Positions 1-7,002 of a stretch of 9,881 bases of DNA are shown piece by piece; the first letter of the stretch is position 1, and the number at the start of each line of letters is the position of its first letter. Source of the stretch: Rickettsiales bacterium. Its GTDB lineage: Bacteria > Pseudomonadota > Alphaproteobacteria > Rickettsiales > UBA1997. The notes beneath the pieces are model-generated. The model ran no database searches. It was not told where the DNA came from and saw only the letters and a program-made list of their open reading frames with translations. The stretch covers positions 1 through 9,881 of the forward strand of contig CANEUK010000034.1 of assembly GCA_947441695.1 (NCBI GenBank), given 5' to 3'. Made by a program: the position numbers and the translations under genes.

Positions 1-531
1 AAAAAATTCACCGCCGCGCTGCCCTTCAGAACCAGCGAATTTGCCTAAAAAATATTCATAAATTTTGCCAAAAGCATCGCCTTCAATTTTTTCGATTTCC
101 ATTTTAGAAAAAATTTTCATCAAAGCAAAAAGCAGGTTTTTTTCAATTCGACTAAAATTTTTAGGCAAAACTCCGTTTAAAGATTTGTTTTCTTGTTCAA
201 TTAAACTCATGGCGTCTTCTAACTTTTTGCCCAAATCTTCGCTTTCAGAAAGATTTAAAAGGTAAGAAAAGCGAGATTTTTCTTCGAGATATAAAATACC
301 TTTGGCGTGAAACCAGTTTGGCTCGTTAAAGCAAGCGCGCAGGCGTTGTGATAGTTTTAATAACTCGTTATCGAGATTTTTTTTTGCTTCAGAAAATTTA
401 AAATCGGCATAACGCAAAAATATCAATCCCAAAACCGGAGTTGCAAATTCGTTTGTTTTTAAACTTGAGTCAGCTCTTAGCTTATTGGCGGCTTCCCAAA
501 GATCGTTTTTTATTTTGTTGATGTTGGTCAT
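1..531 (-). CDS. hsdM: Type I restriction-modification DNA methyltransferase subunit M, N-terminal part
   Basis: This is an open frame from an ATG at 531-529 to the window edge, giving 177 residues without a stop; the rest lies beyond the left edge. HsdM is the adenine-methylating subunit of a type I restriction-modification complex with HsdS and HsdR. The visible part is the helical N-terminal HsdM domain: LWEAANKLRA at residues 11-20, then VLGLIFLRYADFKF (33-46), the family's usual LGLIFLKY-type core. Near the edge comes GDAFGKIYEYFLGKFA (151-166) followed by GQRGGEFF (170-177), which normally leads straight into the SAM-binding methylase domain with its NPPY motif; that domain is not in view. 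No Shine-Dalgarno is seen before the ATG; the leader is A/T-rich and contains copy A of the spacer element. Whether the gene is intact and followed by hsdS and hsdR cannot be seen. Family assignment is secure. Confidence 0.9.
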   Translation of the reverse strand, partial: MTNINKIKNDLWEAANKLRADSSLKTNEFATPVLGLIFLRYADFKFSEAKKNLDNELLKLSQRLRACFNEPNWFHAKGILYLEEKSRFSYLLNLSESEDLGKKLEDAMSLIEQENKSLNGVLPKNFSRIEKNLLFALMKIFSKMEIEKIEGDAFGKIYEYFLGKFAGSEGQRGGEFF

Positions 532-542
532 TTTATATTTAA

Positions 543-594
543 TCAAATTCGATTTTTCAGTTGAATTTGGGTTTGGTTAAATTGCTTGTGCAAC
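543..594. repeat. Spacer element copy A (upstream of hsdM)
   Basis: This lies in the 142-bp spacer between the glyS stop and the hsdM start. It matches copy B at 4135-4187 over about 52 bp, roughly 85% by eye with one indel, and shares its left half with copy C near 8226. It contains the inverted repeat CAAATTC (544-550) and GAATTTG (563-569) around a 12-nt loop, followed by GGGTTTGGTTAAATTGC. Read on the minus strand it ends 12 nt before the hsdM ATG, so it would lie in the promoter or leader of hsdM. It has no T-run that would make it a standard terminator for glyS. I see nothing else recognisable in the rest of this spacer (595-673). Confidence 0.6.
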
Positions 595-673
595 TAATAA
601 TTCGGCGCATCCGCAATAGATTTTTGGTTTTTGAAAAAAATCAACTTCTTTAATTGAGTTTTGGTGCAGATTT

Positions 674-2833
674 TTAAGAAATTTCAATCTTTGACAAATC
701 GCCAACTTGAGCAAATAAGGCGCGAATTTTTGACAGCAAAACTAGGCGATTTTCGCGCAGATTTTTGTCGGTGTCGTTGACAATTACGTGGTCAAAAAAT
801 TGATTGAGCGGAATTTCTAAAACATGCAAAAGCTTGAAAGCCAATTCAAATTCGCCTTTAATTACCAACTTTTTAAAAGGGCGCGCAACCTTCTTGATTG
901 TAAGATAAAGAGCGCGTTCATGTTTATTTTTTAGAGCTAGCAACAAAATTTTTGAGTCAAAATTTTTGCCGTCTTTTTTTTCTTCAATCGCCAAAATATT
1001 GGCCGATCTTTTATAGAGCAAAATCAGGGTTTTGTTATCTGGATTTTTGACGAATTGATCTAAAAATTTAATTTTTTTTGCCAGATATAAAATGTCGCAA
1101 TATTTGTGCGCCTTTAGGTTTGACAAATATTCGTCGATTACAACGTTGACAATTTCGGCGTTGAGCAATTCGGTTTCTTTGAGGTGCGATTTTAGCCTTT
1201 CAACAAAAAATCTAATAATTTCTTCAACCAAAATTTTGCGATTTTGCGACAATCTTTTTTCATCTTTTAGCAAAAAACTTTTTAGCATTTTGTTTGGATA
1301 AGCTTTGATTGATTTTTCAACCAAAATACGAATTGGAAAAGCAATATTATGTTCAAAGCCAATGCGGATAATTCCAAGAGCCGCGCGGCGCAAAGCGTAT
1401 GGATCTTTTGAAGAAGTTGGTTTTTCGTTCGCCAAAAAAAAGCCAATAATCGAATCAATTTTATCGGCAATTGACAAAACAATTCCCAAAGCTGTTTTTG
1501 GCAATTGCGACAATTGACCAACCGGCAAATAATGTTCGTAAATTGCGGCAGAAATTTTGGCATTTTCGCCTTGTTTTTGGGCATAAAAACTGCCGATTTT
1601 TCCTTGCAATTCGGGCATTTCGGCAACTGCTTTGGTGGATAAATCGGCTTTGCATAAATTAGCGGCTTTTTTAACCAAATTTAAATCGGTGTGTGGAACA
1701 AAAATTGCCAAAAATTTAGCCAAATTTTGTAAGCGAGTTATTTTGTCAAAAATTGAGCCAAGTTTTTGATGAAAAACAATTTTATCAAGTTGCTCAAGCC
1801 TTGAAATTAAAGGCTTTTTTAAATCTTCGGCAATAAAAAATTGAGCGTCGTTTAAACGTGCGCGAACTAGTTTTTCGTTATCTTTGATAATTTTTTCTCG
1901 GTTAGAAGAATTGATTTGGCAATTGGCGATAAAGATAAATTTTGCAGCTAATTTATTTTCAGTGGTTTTTAGGCAAAAATATTTTTGGTTAAGTTTTAGA
2001 GTTAAAACCAAAACTTCTTTGGGCAGTTCTAAAAAAACTTCATCAATCGACGCCAACAACGCTGTTGGGCTTTCGCACAATCCAGCAACCTCGTCAAAAA
2101 GAGAAGATTTTTCAAAATCGTCAATTGGTTCAAAACCAGATTCGTTGGTAATTTTTTGAATTTGATCAACAATTTTTTGACGTCTTTTGACGTGATCTAA
2201 AATTATAAAATTTTGTTCAAGAAATTGCTGATAATGTGGCAAGTCTTTGATTTTGTAGGGCAAAAAACGAATGAAAGTTTGGTTGTTCGAAACAAGACCC
2301 GCAAATTCAAAATCGATAATTTGTTCGCCAAACAAACAAAGAATGTTGCGAATTGGACGAATCCATTTTGGTTGCATTTGGCTATTTTCAACATTCCAGC
2401 GCATTAATTTTGACCAAGTTCCAACCATTTTTTGCAAAATTTGCGGCAAAGAATTTTGTAAAATTTCGGCAGTTTTTATTTCCGAGGCTGGTTTAGTAAA
2501 AACGTAGCAGATATTTCCGTTATTTTGGGTTTTTTCTAACTGGTTTTCGTTCGTCAAACCAACCGATTTTAAAAAACCTTCGATGGCTTTTTTGTCGGCG
2601 TCAATTTTTGGCCCAACTTTTTTGATAATTGGAGTTTTTTGAAATTCTTCTAAACCTTCAATTTCTAAGGTTAAACGAAGCGGAGTTGCGTAAGATTTAA
2701 TTTGGCAATCTTGAATTTCTAAATTATTTTTAAGAAAAATTTCTTTAGCAATTTGCGCCAAATTTTGTGCCGAATTTTTTTGCATTAGCGCAGGAATTTC
2801 TTCGCTAAAAATTTCGAGAAGAAAGTTTTTCAT
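674..2833 (-). CDS. glyS: Glycyl-tRNA synthetase beta subunit
   Basis: This is the beta subunit of the bacterial alpha2-beta2 glycyl-tRNA synthetase, which attaches glycine to tRNA-Gly in the cytoplasm together with the catalytic alpha subunit GlyQ. The protein has 719 residues, a normal length. Family landmarks are in order: FLLEIFSEEIPA (4-15), KWIRPIRNILCLFG (156-169), LNQKYFCL (281-288), LVRARLNDAQFFIAEDLK (322-339), KLGSIFDKITRL (357-368), CKADLSTKAVAEMPELQGKI (394-413), KDPYALRRAALGI (476-488), and a C-terminal DALR-type anticodon-binding region ending NLRENRLVLLSKIRALF (691-707). The ATG at 2833-2831 lies 3 bp after the hom stop, so the two genes are very probably cotranscribed and may be translationally coupled. 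A GAGG sits about 20 nt upstream inside hom, too far for a normal ribosome site. glyQ, commonly the partner gene next door, is not adjacent here. Confidence 0.97.
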   Translation of the reverse strand: MKNFLLEIFSEEIPALMQKNSAQNLAQIAKEIFLKNNLEIQDCQIKSYATPLRLTLEIEGLEEFQKTPIIKKVGPKIDADKKAIEGFLKSVGLTNENQLEKTQNNGNICYVFTKPASEIKTAEILQNSLPQILQKMVGTWSKLMRWNVENSQMQPKWIRPIRNILCLFGEQIIDFEFAGLVSNNQTFIRFLPYKIKDLPHYQQFLEQNFIILDHVKRRQKIVDQIQKITNESGFEPIDDFEKSSLFDEVAGLCESPTALLASIDEVFLELPKEVLVLTLKLNQKYFCLKTTENKLAAKFIFIANCQINSSNREKIIKDNEKLVRARLNDAQFFIAEDLKKPLISRLEQLDKIVFHQKLGSIFDKITRLQNLAKFLAIFVPHTDLNLVKKAANLCKADLSTKAVAEMPELQGKIGSFYAQKQGENAKISAAIYEHYLPVGQLSQLPKTALGIVLSIADKIDSIIGFFLANEKPTSSKDPYALRRAALGIIRIGFEHNIAFPIRILVEKSIKAYPNKMLKSFLLKDEKRLSQNRKILVEEIIRFFVERLKSHLKETELLNAEIVNVVIDEYLSNLKAHKYCDILYLAKKIKFLDQFVKNPDNKTLILLYKRSANILAIEEKKDGKNFDSKILLLALKNKHERALYLTIKKVARPFKKLVIKGEFELAFKLLHVLEIPLNQFFDHVIVNDTDKNLRENRLVLLSKIRALFAQVGDLSKIEIS

Positions 2834-2836
2834 ATT

Positions 2837-4108
2837 TTAAAAGTTAGTTTCCTCGACCCGCAAAAACTTGGCAAATTTTACCAAGTTTGAATCGAGATTT
2901 TTCAGTAATTTGACAATATTTTCTTCTCTTTGTTCGTTGGTTAAAAAACCGCATAAAATTTCTTCGTCTTTATCAATAAAAGCGGTTTGGCTTATTTCAA
3001 TTTCATCGCCAAAAATACTTTGGGCTAAATCGCCTTTTTGTGCCAAATTTTTATCAAGCAAAAGATGTAAAAAATATTTTCCTTTGCGCCTAGAAATATC
3101 GATAACATTGGCTTGCGACAATTTATCAAACGAAACTCCGAATAAGTTTGAGGTTCTATCGCGAGCAATATCAGCCAAATCAGCTACAATCGCAAAACCA
3201 GTTGTTAAACCGCCCGCGCCGCGCCCGATTGAAAAATTAAAATTGGCGTTGCTATGTTTTAGCAAAACCGCGTTAAATGTGCCATCAACTTGAGCAATTT
3301 TTTCAGTTTTTTTGATTAAAGCCGGATAAACCGTTTGTTGAGAAGCTTGGTTAAGTTTTTTGTAAATCGCTAAAAGTTTAATTTTATAGCCTAATTGTTC
3401 GGCTAATTTCACGTCGTCCAAACTAATTTGATCAATTCCTTCGATATAAATTTGTTTGAAAGCGGGTTTTGTGGCGGCCGAAATTGCTGCTAAAATTGTG
3501 AGTTTGTGAGCGGTGTCAATTCCTTTAATATCAAGCGTTGGATCGGCTTCGGCGTAGCCTAATTCTTGAGCTTCTTTTAAAGTTTGTTCAAAAGGCAAAC
3601 TTTCTTCATCCATTTTGGTTAAAATAAAATTACAAGTGCCGTTTAAAATGGCGTAAAATTCGGTTATTTCGCCCGCAACAAAACTTTCTTTAAAGGTTTT
3701 AATAACGGGATTTGCGCCTGCGGTTGAAGCTTCAAAACCAATATGACCGTTATATTCTTCAACCAACTTGGCAATTTCAACTCCGTGTTCGGCAATCAAA
3801 GCTTTGTTGGCGGTAACAAATTTTTTGCCGTTTTTAAGAGCCGCTCTTAACAATTCTTGAGCGGTTAAAACGCCGCCCATAACTTCAACAATCACGTCAA
3901 TTTCGGGGTCGCAAGCTAAATCAATTGGATTGATGTAAAATTTGGTTTTTCCATCAACAAAATCTTTGTTTGAGCGCGACGAAACCGCGACAATTTCAAT
4001 TTGAGTTTGGGTGCGCGCGCTTAAAATTGCGGCGTCTTTTTTTAAAATTTCATAAACTCCAGAACCAACAGTTCCAAGGCCAGCAAGACCAATTTTTAAT
4101 TTTTTCAT
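2837..4108 (-). CDS. hom: Homoserine dehydrogenase with C-terminal ACT domain
   Basis: The enzyme reduces aspartate semialdehyde to homoserine with NAD(P)H, the branch point to threonine, methionine and isoleucine. With the ATG at 4108-4106 the protein has 423 residues, a typical length. Seen in it: the nucleotide-binding GLGTVGSG (10-17), VEVMGG (74-79), TANKALIA (99-106), the substrate-site stretch NGTCNFIL (156-163), the AEADPTLDIKGIDTAHK segment (186-202) with the conserved acidic and lysine residues, GRGAGGLTTG (295-304), and a C-terminal region (about 342-416) that fits a regulatory ACT domain, usually the site of threonine feedback. An in-frame TTG 30 nt upstream would add MTQIISKKFK, but it lies inside spacer element copy B and the conserved fold starts at KKLKIGLAG, so the ATG is preferred. 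It probably heads an operon with glyS. Aspartokinase and homoserine kinase are not in the window. Confidence 0.96.
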   Translation of the reverse strand: MKKLKIGLAGLGTVGSGVYEILKKDAAILSARTQTQIEIVAVSSRSNKDFVDGKTKFYINPIDLACDPEIDVIVEVMGGVLTAQELLRAALKNGKKFVTANKALIAEHGVEIAKLVEEYNGHIGFEASTAGANPVIKTFKESFVAGEITEFYAILNGTCNFILTKMDEESLPFEQTLKEAQELGYAEADPTLDIKGIDTAHKLTILAAISAATKPAFKQIYIEGIDQISLDDVKLAEQLGYKIKLLAIYKKLNQASQQTVYPALIKKTEKIAQVDGTFNAVLLKHSNANFNFSIGRGAGGLTTGFAIVADLADIARDRTSNLFGVSFDKLSQANVIDISRRKGKYFLHLLLDKNLAQKGDLAQSIFGDEIEISQTAFIDKDEEILCGFLTNEQREENIVKLLKNLDSNLVKFAKFLRVEETNF

Positions 4109-4134
4109 TTTGAATTTTTTTGATATAATTTGAG

Positions 4135-4187
4135 TCAAATTCGATTTTATCGTTCAAATTTGGGTTTGATTGAATTGCTTTTGCAAG
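4135..4187. repeat. Spacer element copy B (between divergent hom and ileS)
   Basis: About 53 bp in the 149-bp divergent spacer, closely matching copy A at 543-594. The inverted repeat is built differently here: CAAATT (4136-4141) pairs with AATTTG (4157-4162), and inside it CGAT (4142-4145) pairs with ATCG (4149-4152) around a TTT loop, leaving TTCA unpaired on one side. It is followed by GGGTTTGATTGAATTGC. Because the flanking genes diverge, it cannot serve as a terminator for either. It ends 26 nt before the hom ATG on the minus strand. The remaining spacer, 4188-4257, holds only a weak promoter-like pair for ileS: TTGACC at 4213-4218 and TTAAGT at 4236-4241, spacing 17, the second box poor. 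That pair is a guess. Confidence 0.6.
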
Positions 4188-4257
4188 CGAGGCGCGGCTT
4201 ATCTAATTTTGGTTGACCTAAATTCAAGCCGTTTGTTAAGTTGACGCAACTATTTTG

Positions 4258-7002
4258 ATGACAAATCTTTTCCAACCCAAAATGACTAAAAAATCACATT
4301 ATCCTGCGGCTAATCAAAATATTGATTTTGCCAAAATGGAAGAAGAAATCTTGCGTTTTTGGCAAGCTGAAAAAATCTTTGAAAAATCAGTTGAAATCAG
4401 AAATTTCGAGGGTTTTCAAGAAGATAACGTTTCGCCAGTTTTAGAACCTTGCGCTTTGAAAGATCACGCCAATTGTCGCCACCAAAAAGAAGAAAAATCA
4501 GAATTTGTTTTTTACGACGGCCCGCCTTTCGCCAACGGACTTCCACATTACGGCCATTTATTGACAGGTTTTATCAAAGATTTAGTGGCGCGTTATCAAA
4601 CCATGAAAGGCAAAAAAGTTGAACGCCGTTTTGGCTGGGACACGCACGGATTACCGGTGGAAATGGAAACTGAAAAAGAATTAACCGCGCGCGAGGGCTA
4701 TCAGATTTCCGGCCAAATTGCGATTCAGGAATATGGAATTGAGAAATTTAACGATGCTTGTCGCGCTTCAGTTATGCGCTATGCGGGTGATTGGGAAAAT
4801 TACGTGACGCGCCAAGGCCGATTTGTCGATTTTAAAAACAGCTACAAAACCATGGATTTAAATTACATGGAGTCAGTGATTTGGGCTTTCAAACAGCTTT
4901 TTGACAAAGGATTATTATATGAAGATTTTCGCGTAGTTCCTTATTCTTGGGCTTGCCAAACGCCTTTGTCAAATTTTGAAACGCGAATGGATAATTCTTA
5001 CCGCCAAAAAGCGAGCAAAGCGGTGACGGTGAAGTTTGAGTTGGATCTTAATCACCCTCCCCTTGAGGGAGGGTCGAACAATTTTCTAAAAAAATTGTTC
5101 GGGGAGGGGTTAGAAAAATTAAATCCTTGGCGCAGGACGGGGTTTGTAACCCCGTCCTCACGTTCATTAAATGAACATGAAAATGAGGACGGGGTCACAA
5201 ACCCCGTCCTGCAAAAGGCGGAAAGTGCGAGTAAAATTGGATTTGAAGGAAAAAAAGTTTCACTCGTTGCATGGACAACAACTCCATGGACTTTGCCTTC
5301 AAACTTAGGCTTGGCCGTTGGCAAAGATATTGAATACGCTGCAATCGAAAAAGATGAAGAAATTCTTATTGTCGCTAGAAGTCGTTCTGGATTACCTCCT
5401 TTATTGCCCGGCTTTATTCCGAATTCAAATTTTGAAGGCGGAAAAATTATTTCAACTTTTAATGGCAAGGAGTTGATTGGTCTAAAATACAAACCACTTT
5501 TCCCATATTTAACCAATCACGAAAAAATCCAAAATAACCAAAAAGCTTTCACGGTTCTTCATGGCGATTTTGTAACAACCGACGAAGGAACCGGAATTGT
5601 TCACATGGCGCCCGGATTTGGCGAAGATGACCAACTACTTTGCAAAGCCAATGGCATTCCAACTCTTTGTCCAGTTGATGAAGGCGGAAAATTTACGTCA
5701 GAAATGTTTGACTTGCCTGAACTTTCAATCAAAGGCAAACAAGTTTTTGAAACCAACGACGACATCATAAAATATCTAAAAGAAACCGGCGCGTGGTTAA
5801 AAACCGAGCAATATTTGCACAATTATCCGCATTGCTGGCGCACCGATACGCCGCTGATTTATCGCGCGGTTTCTTCGTGGTATGTAAAAGTTACCGACTT
5901 TAAAGACCGCATGGTTGAATTAAACCAAGGCGTCAACTGGATTCCAAGCCACATCAAAGACGGACAATTTGGAAAATGGCTGGAAGGGGCTCGCGATTGG
6001 TCGATTACGCGCAACCGCTTTTGGGGTTGTCCGGTGCCGGTTTGGAAAAGTGAATCGGGCAAAATAAAAGTTTTTGGATCAGTTGCCGAACTTGAAAAAA
6101 TTTCGGGTCAAAAAGTTGAAAATCTGCATCGCCCTTTCATCGATAATATCACTTTTGAAGAAAATGGCGAAACTTACAAACGCGTTTCCGACGTGCTTGA
6201 TTGCTGGTTTGAAAGCGGTTCAATGCCTTACGCGCAAGTTCATTATCCGTTTGAAAATAAAGATTGGTTTGAAGAAAATTTTCCGGCTGATTTTATCACC
6301 GAATATGTCGCCCAAACTCGCGGTTGGTTTTATACGCTTTTTGTGCTTTCAACCGCGCTTTTTGATCGCGCGCCTTTTAAAAACGTGATTTGCCACGGAA
6401 CTATTTTAGATGAAAAATCGCAAAAACTTTCTAAACGTTTGAAAAATTACGCCGATCCGCTGGAAATTTTTTCGACCTTTGGATCAGACGCGATGCGCTT
6501 CTACATGATTTCGCAACCGGTAATGCGCGGTCAAGAACTTCGCATTGATAAGGATGGAAAAGCAATTCGTGATACTTTGCGTCTTTCGATTAAACCTTTG
6601 ATCAACGCTTTTAACTTTTTTTGCCTTTACGCCAACGCCGACGAAGTTTTAGCGCAAAGAATTGAGTTTAAAAAAGACCTAAAAAATATTTTAGATCGCT
6701 ATATTTTGGCAAAACTAAAAGCGGCAGTTTTTAAAATTGACGAAGCGATGAAAAATTACGACACGGTTATTGCCTGCGAAGAGTTTGTGCAGTTTTTTGA
6801 AGTGCTAAATAATTGGTATATCCGCCGAAATCGCGGTCGTTTTTGGCAAAAAATGGGCGAAAATAACGCAAAAAACCAAGATAAACAAAACGCTTACGAC
6901 ACTCTTTATACTAGCTTGGTTTCAATGTGCGAAGCGGCGGCGCCTTTATTGCCATTTACTACAGAATTTGTGTGGAAAAGTTTAAAAAAGTCTGACGAAT
7001 AA
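4258..7002 (+). CDS. ileS: Isoleucyl-tRNA synthetase (IleS2-like), C-terminally short and carrying palindromic inserts
   Basis: This cytoplasmic class I synthetase charges tRNA-Ile with isoleucine. The chosen ATG at 4258 gives 914 residues; a TTG directly before it and an ATG at 4282 are alternatives, and no Shine-Dalgarno helps decide. Signature HYGH (97-100) is the HIGH motif; GWDTHGLPVEMETEKEL (126-142), the editing-domain TTTPWTLPSN (340-349) and GTGIVHMAPGFGEDD (444-458), SWYVKVTDFKDRM (540-552), RDWSITRNRFWG (579-590), CWFESGSMPYAQ (649-660), and KLSKR (723-727) in place of KMSKS. The wording fits the eukaryote-like form found in Rickettsia. Oddities: a Cys/His-rich extra stretch at about 47-80; a 53-codon palindromic insert at 266-319; and an early end just after NNWYIRRNRGRFW (851-863) and LLPFTTEFVW (897-906). 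From memory, Rickettsia IleRS continues for roughly 170 more residues. The last 44 bp overlap the converging gene at 6959. Confidence 0.96.
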   Translation: MTNLFQPKMTKKSHYPAANQNIDFAKMEEEILRFWQAEKIFEKSVEIRNFEGFQEDNVSPVLEPCALKDHANCRHQKEEKSEFVFYDGPPFANGLPHYGHLLTGFIKDLVARYQTMKGKKVERRFGWDTHGLPVEMETEKELTAREGYQISGQIAIQEYGIEKFNDACRASVMRYAGDWENYVTRQGRFVDFKNSYKTMDLNYMESVIWAFKQLFDKGLLYEDFRVVPYSWACQTPLSNFETRMDNSYRQKASKAVTVKFELDLNHPPLEGGSNNFLKKLFGEGLEKLNPWRRTGFVTPSSRSLNEHENEDGVTNPVLQKAESASKIGFEGKKVSLVAWTTTPWTLPSNLGLAVGKDIEYAAIEKDEEILIVARSRSGLPPLLPGFIPNSNFEGGKIISTFNGKELIGLKYKPLFPYLTNHEKIQNNQKAFTVLHGDFVTTDEGTGIVHMAPGFGEDDQLLCKANGIPTLCPVDEGGKFTSEMFDLPELSIKGKQVFETNDDIIKYLKETGAWLKTEQYLHNYPHCWRTDTPLIYRAVSSWYVKVTDFKDRMVELNQGVNWIPSHIKDGQFGKWLEGARDWSITRNRFWGCPVPVWKSESGKIKVFGSVAELEKISGQKVENLHRPFIDNITFEENGETYKRVSDVLDCWFESGSMPYAQVHYPFENKDWFEENFPADFITEYVAQTRGWFYTLFVLSTALFDRAPFKNVICHGTILDEKSQKLSKRLKNYADPLEIFSTFGSDAMRFYMISQPVMRGQELRIDKDGKAIRDTLRLSIKPLINAFNFFCLYANADEVLAQRIEFKKDLKNILDRYILAKLKAAVFKIDEAMKNYDTVIACEEFVQFFEVLNNWYIRRNRGRFWQKMGENNAKNQDKQNAYDTLYTSLVSMCEAAAPLLPFTTEFVWKSLKKSDE
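5054..5110. repeat. Palindromic element 1 inserted in frame in ileS
   Basis: A 57-bp palindromic unit inside the ileS coding sequence. Perfect inner hairpin: GAACAATTTT (5076-5085) and AAAATTGTTC (5091-5100), 10 bp with a 5-nt loop. Outer arms: ACCCTCCCC (5054-5062) against GGGGAGGGGT (5101-5110), complementary except for one missing C. A second, local hairpin is CCCTCCC (5055-5061) with GGGAGGG (5067-5073). It encodes about residues 266-285 of IleRS without a stop. It is far more G/C-rich than the surrounding gene, as expected for an inserted repeat rather than for native synthetase sequence. Known parallels are the Rickettsia palindromic elements; identity with a named family was not tested. 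Confidence 0.85.
5132..5212. repeat. Palindromic element 2 inserted in frame in ileS
   Basis: An 81-bp nested palindrome 21 bp after element 1. Outer arms GCAGGACGGGGTTTGT (5132-5147) and ACAAACCCCGTCCTGC (5197-5212) are a perfect 16-bp match; next arms ACCCCGTCCTCA (5149-5160) and TGAGGACGGGGT (5184-5195) are a perfect 12-bp match; the centre GTTCATT (5162-5168) and AATGAAC (5170-5176) is a 7-bp inverted repeat around one A. Each half is also a hairpin on its own: AGGACGGGGTT (5134-5144) with AACCCCGTCCT (5148-5158), and AGGACGGGGT (5186-5195) with ACCCCGTCCT (5201-5210). It encodes about residues 292-319. From the start of element 1 to the end of element 2 is 159 bp, exactly 53 codons. Confidence 0.9.

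Noticed and set aside
1092..2507. Several plus-strand open frames of 60-90 codons across glyS
   Set aside because: They are antisense shadows of glyS with low-complexity translations and no start signals or domain features.
4109..4138. Extended N-terminus of hom from a TTG at 4138
   Set aside because: It lies inside spacer element copy B, adds MTQIISKKFK, which has no family counterpart, and an ATG directly precedes the conserved KKLKIGLAGLG.
4255..4257. TTG start of ileS just before the ATG at 4258
   Set aside because: It would add a single Met before an ATG; there is no ribosome site to favour it.
5050..5220. Intein or split of IleRS at the insert
   Set aside because: Far too short, without splice-motif residues, and fully explained by two DNA palindromes.
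5052..5516. 154-residue open frame on the minus strand within ileS
   Set aside because: It is a shadow of ileS kept open by the palindromic insert, which is readable on both strands; it has no recognisable domain.
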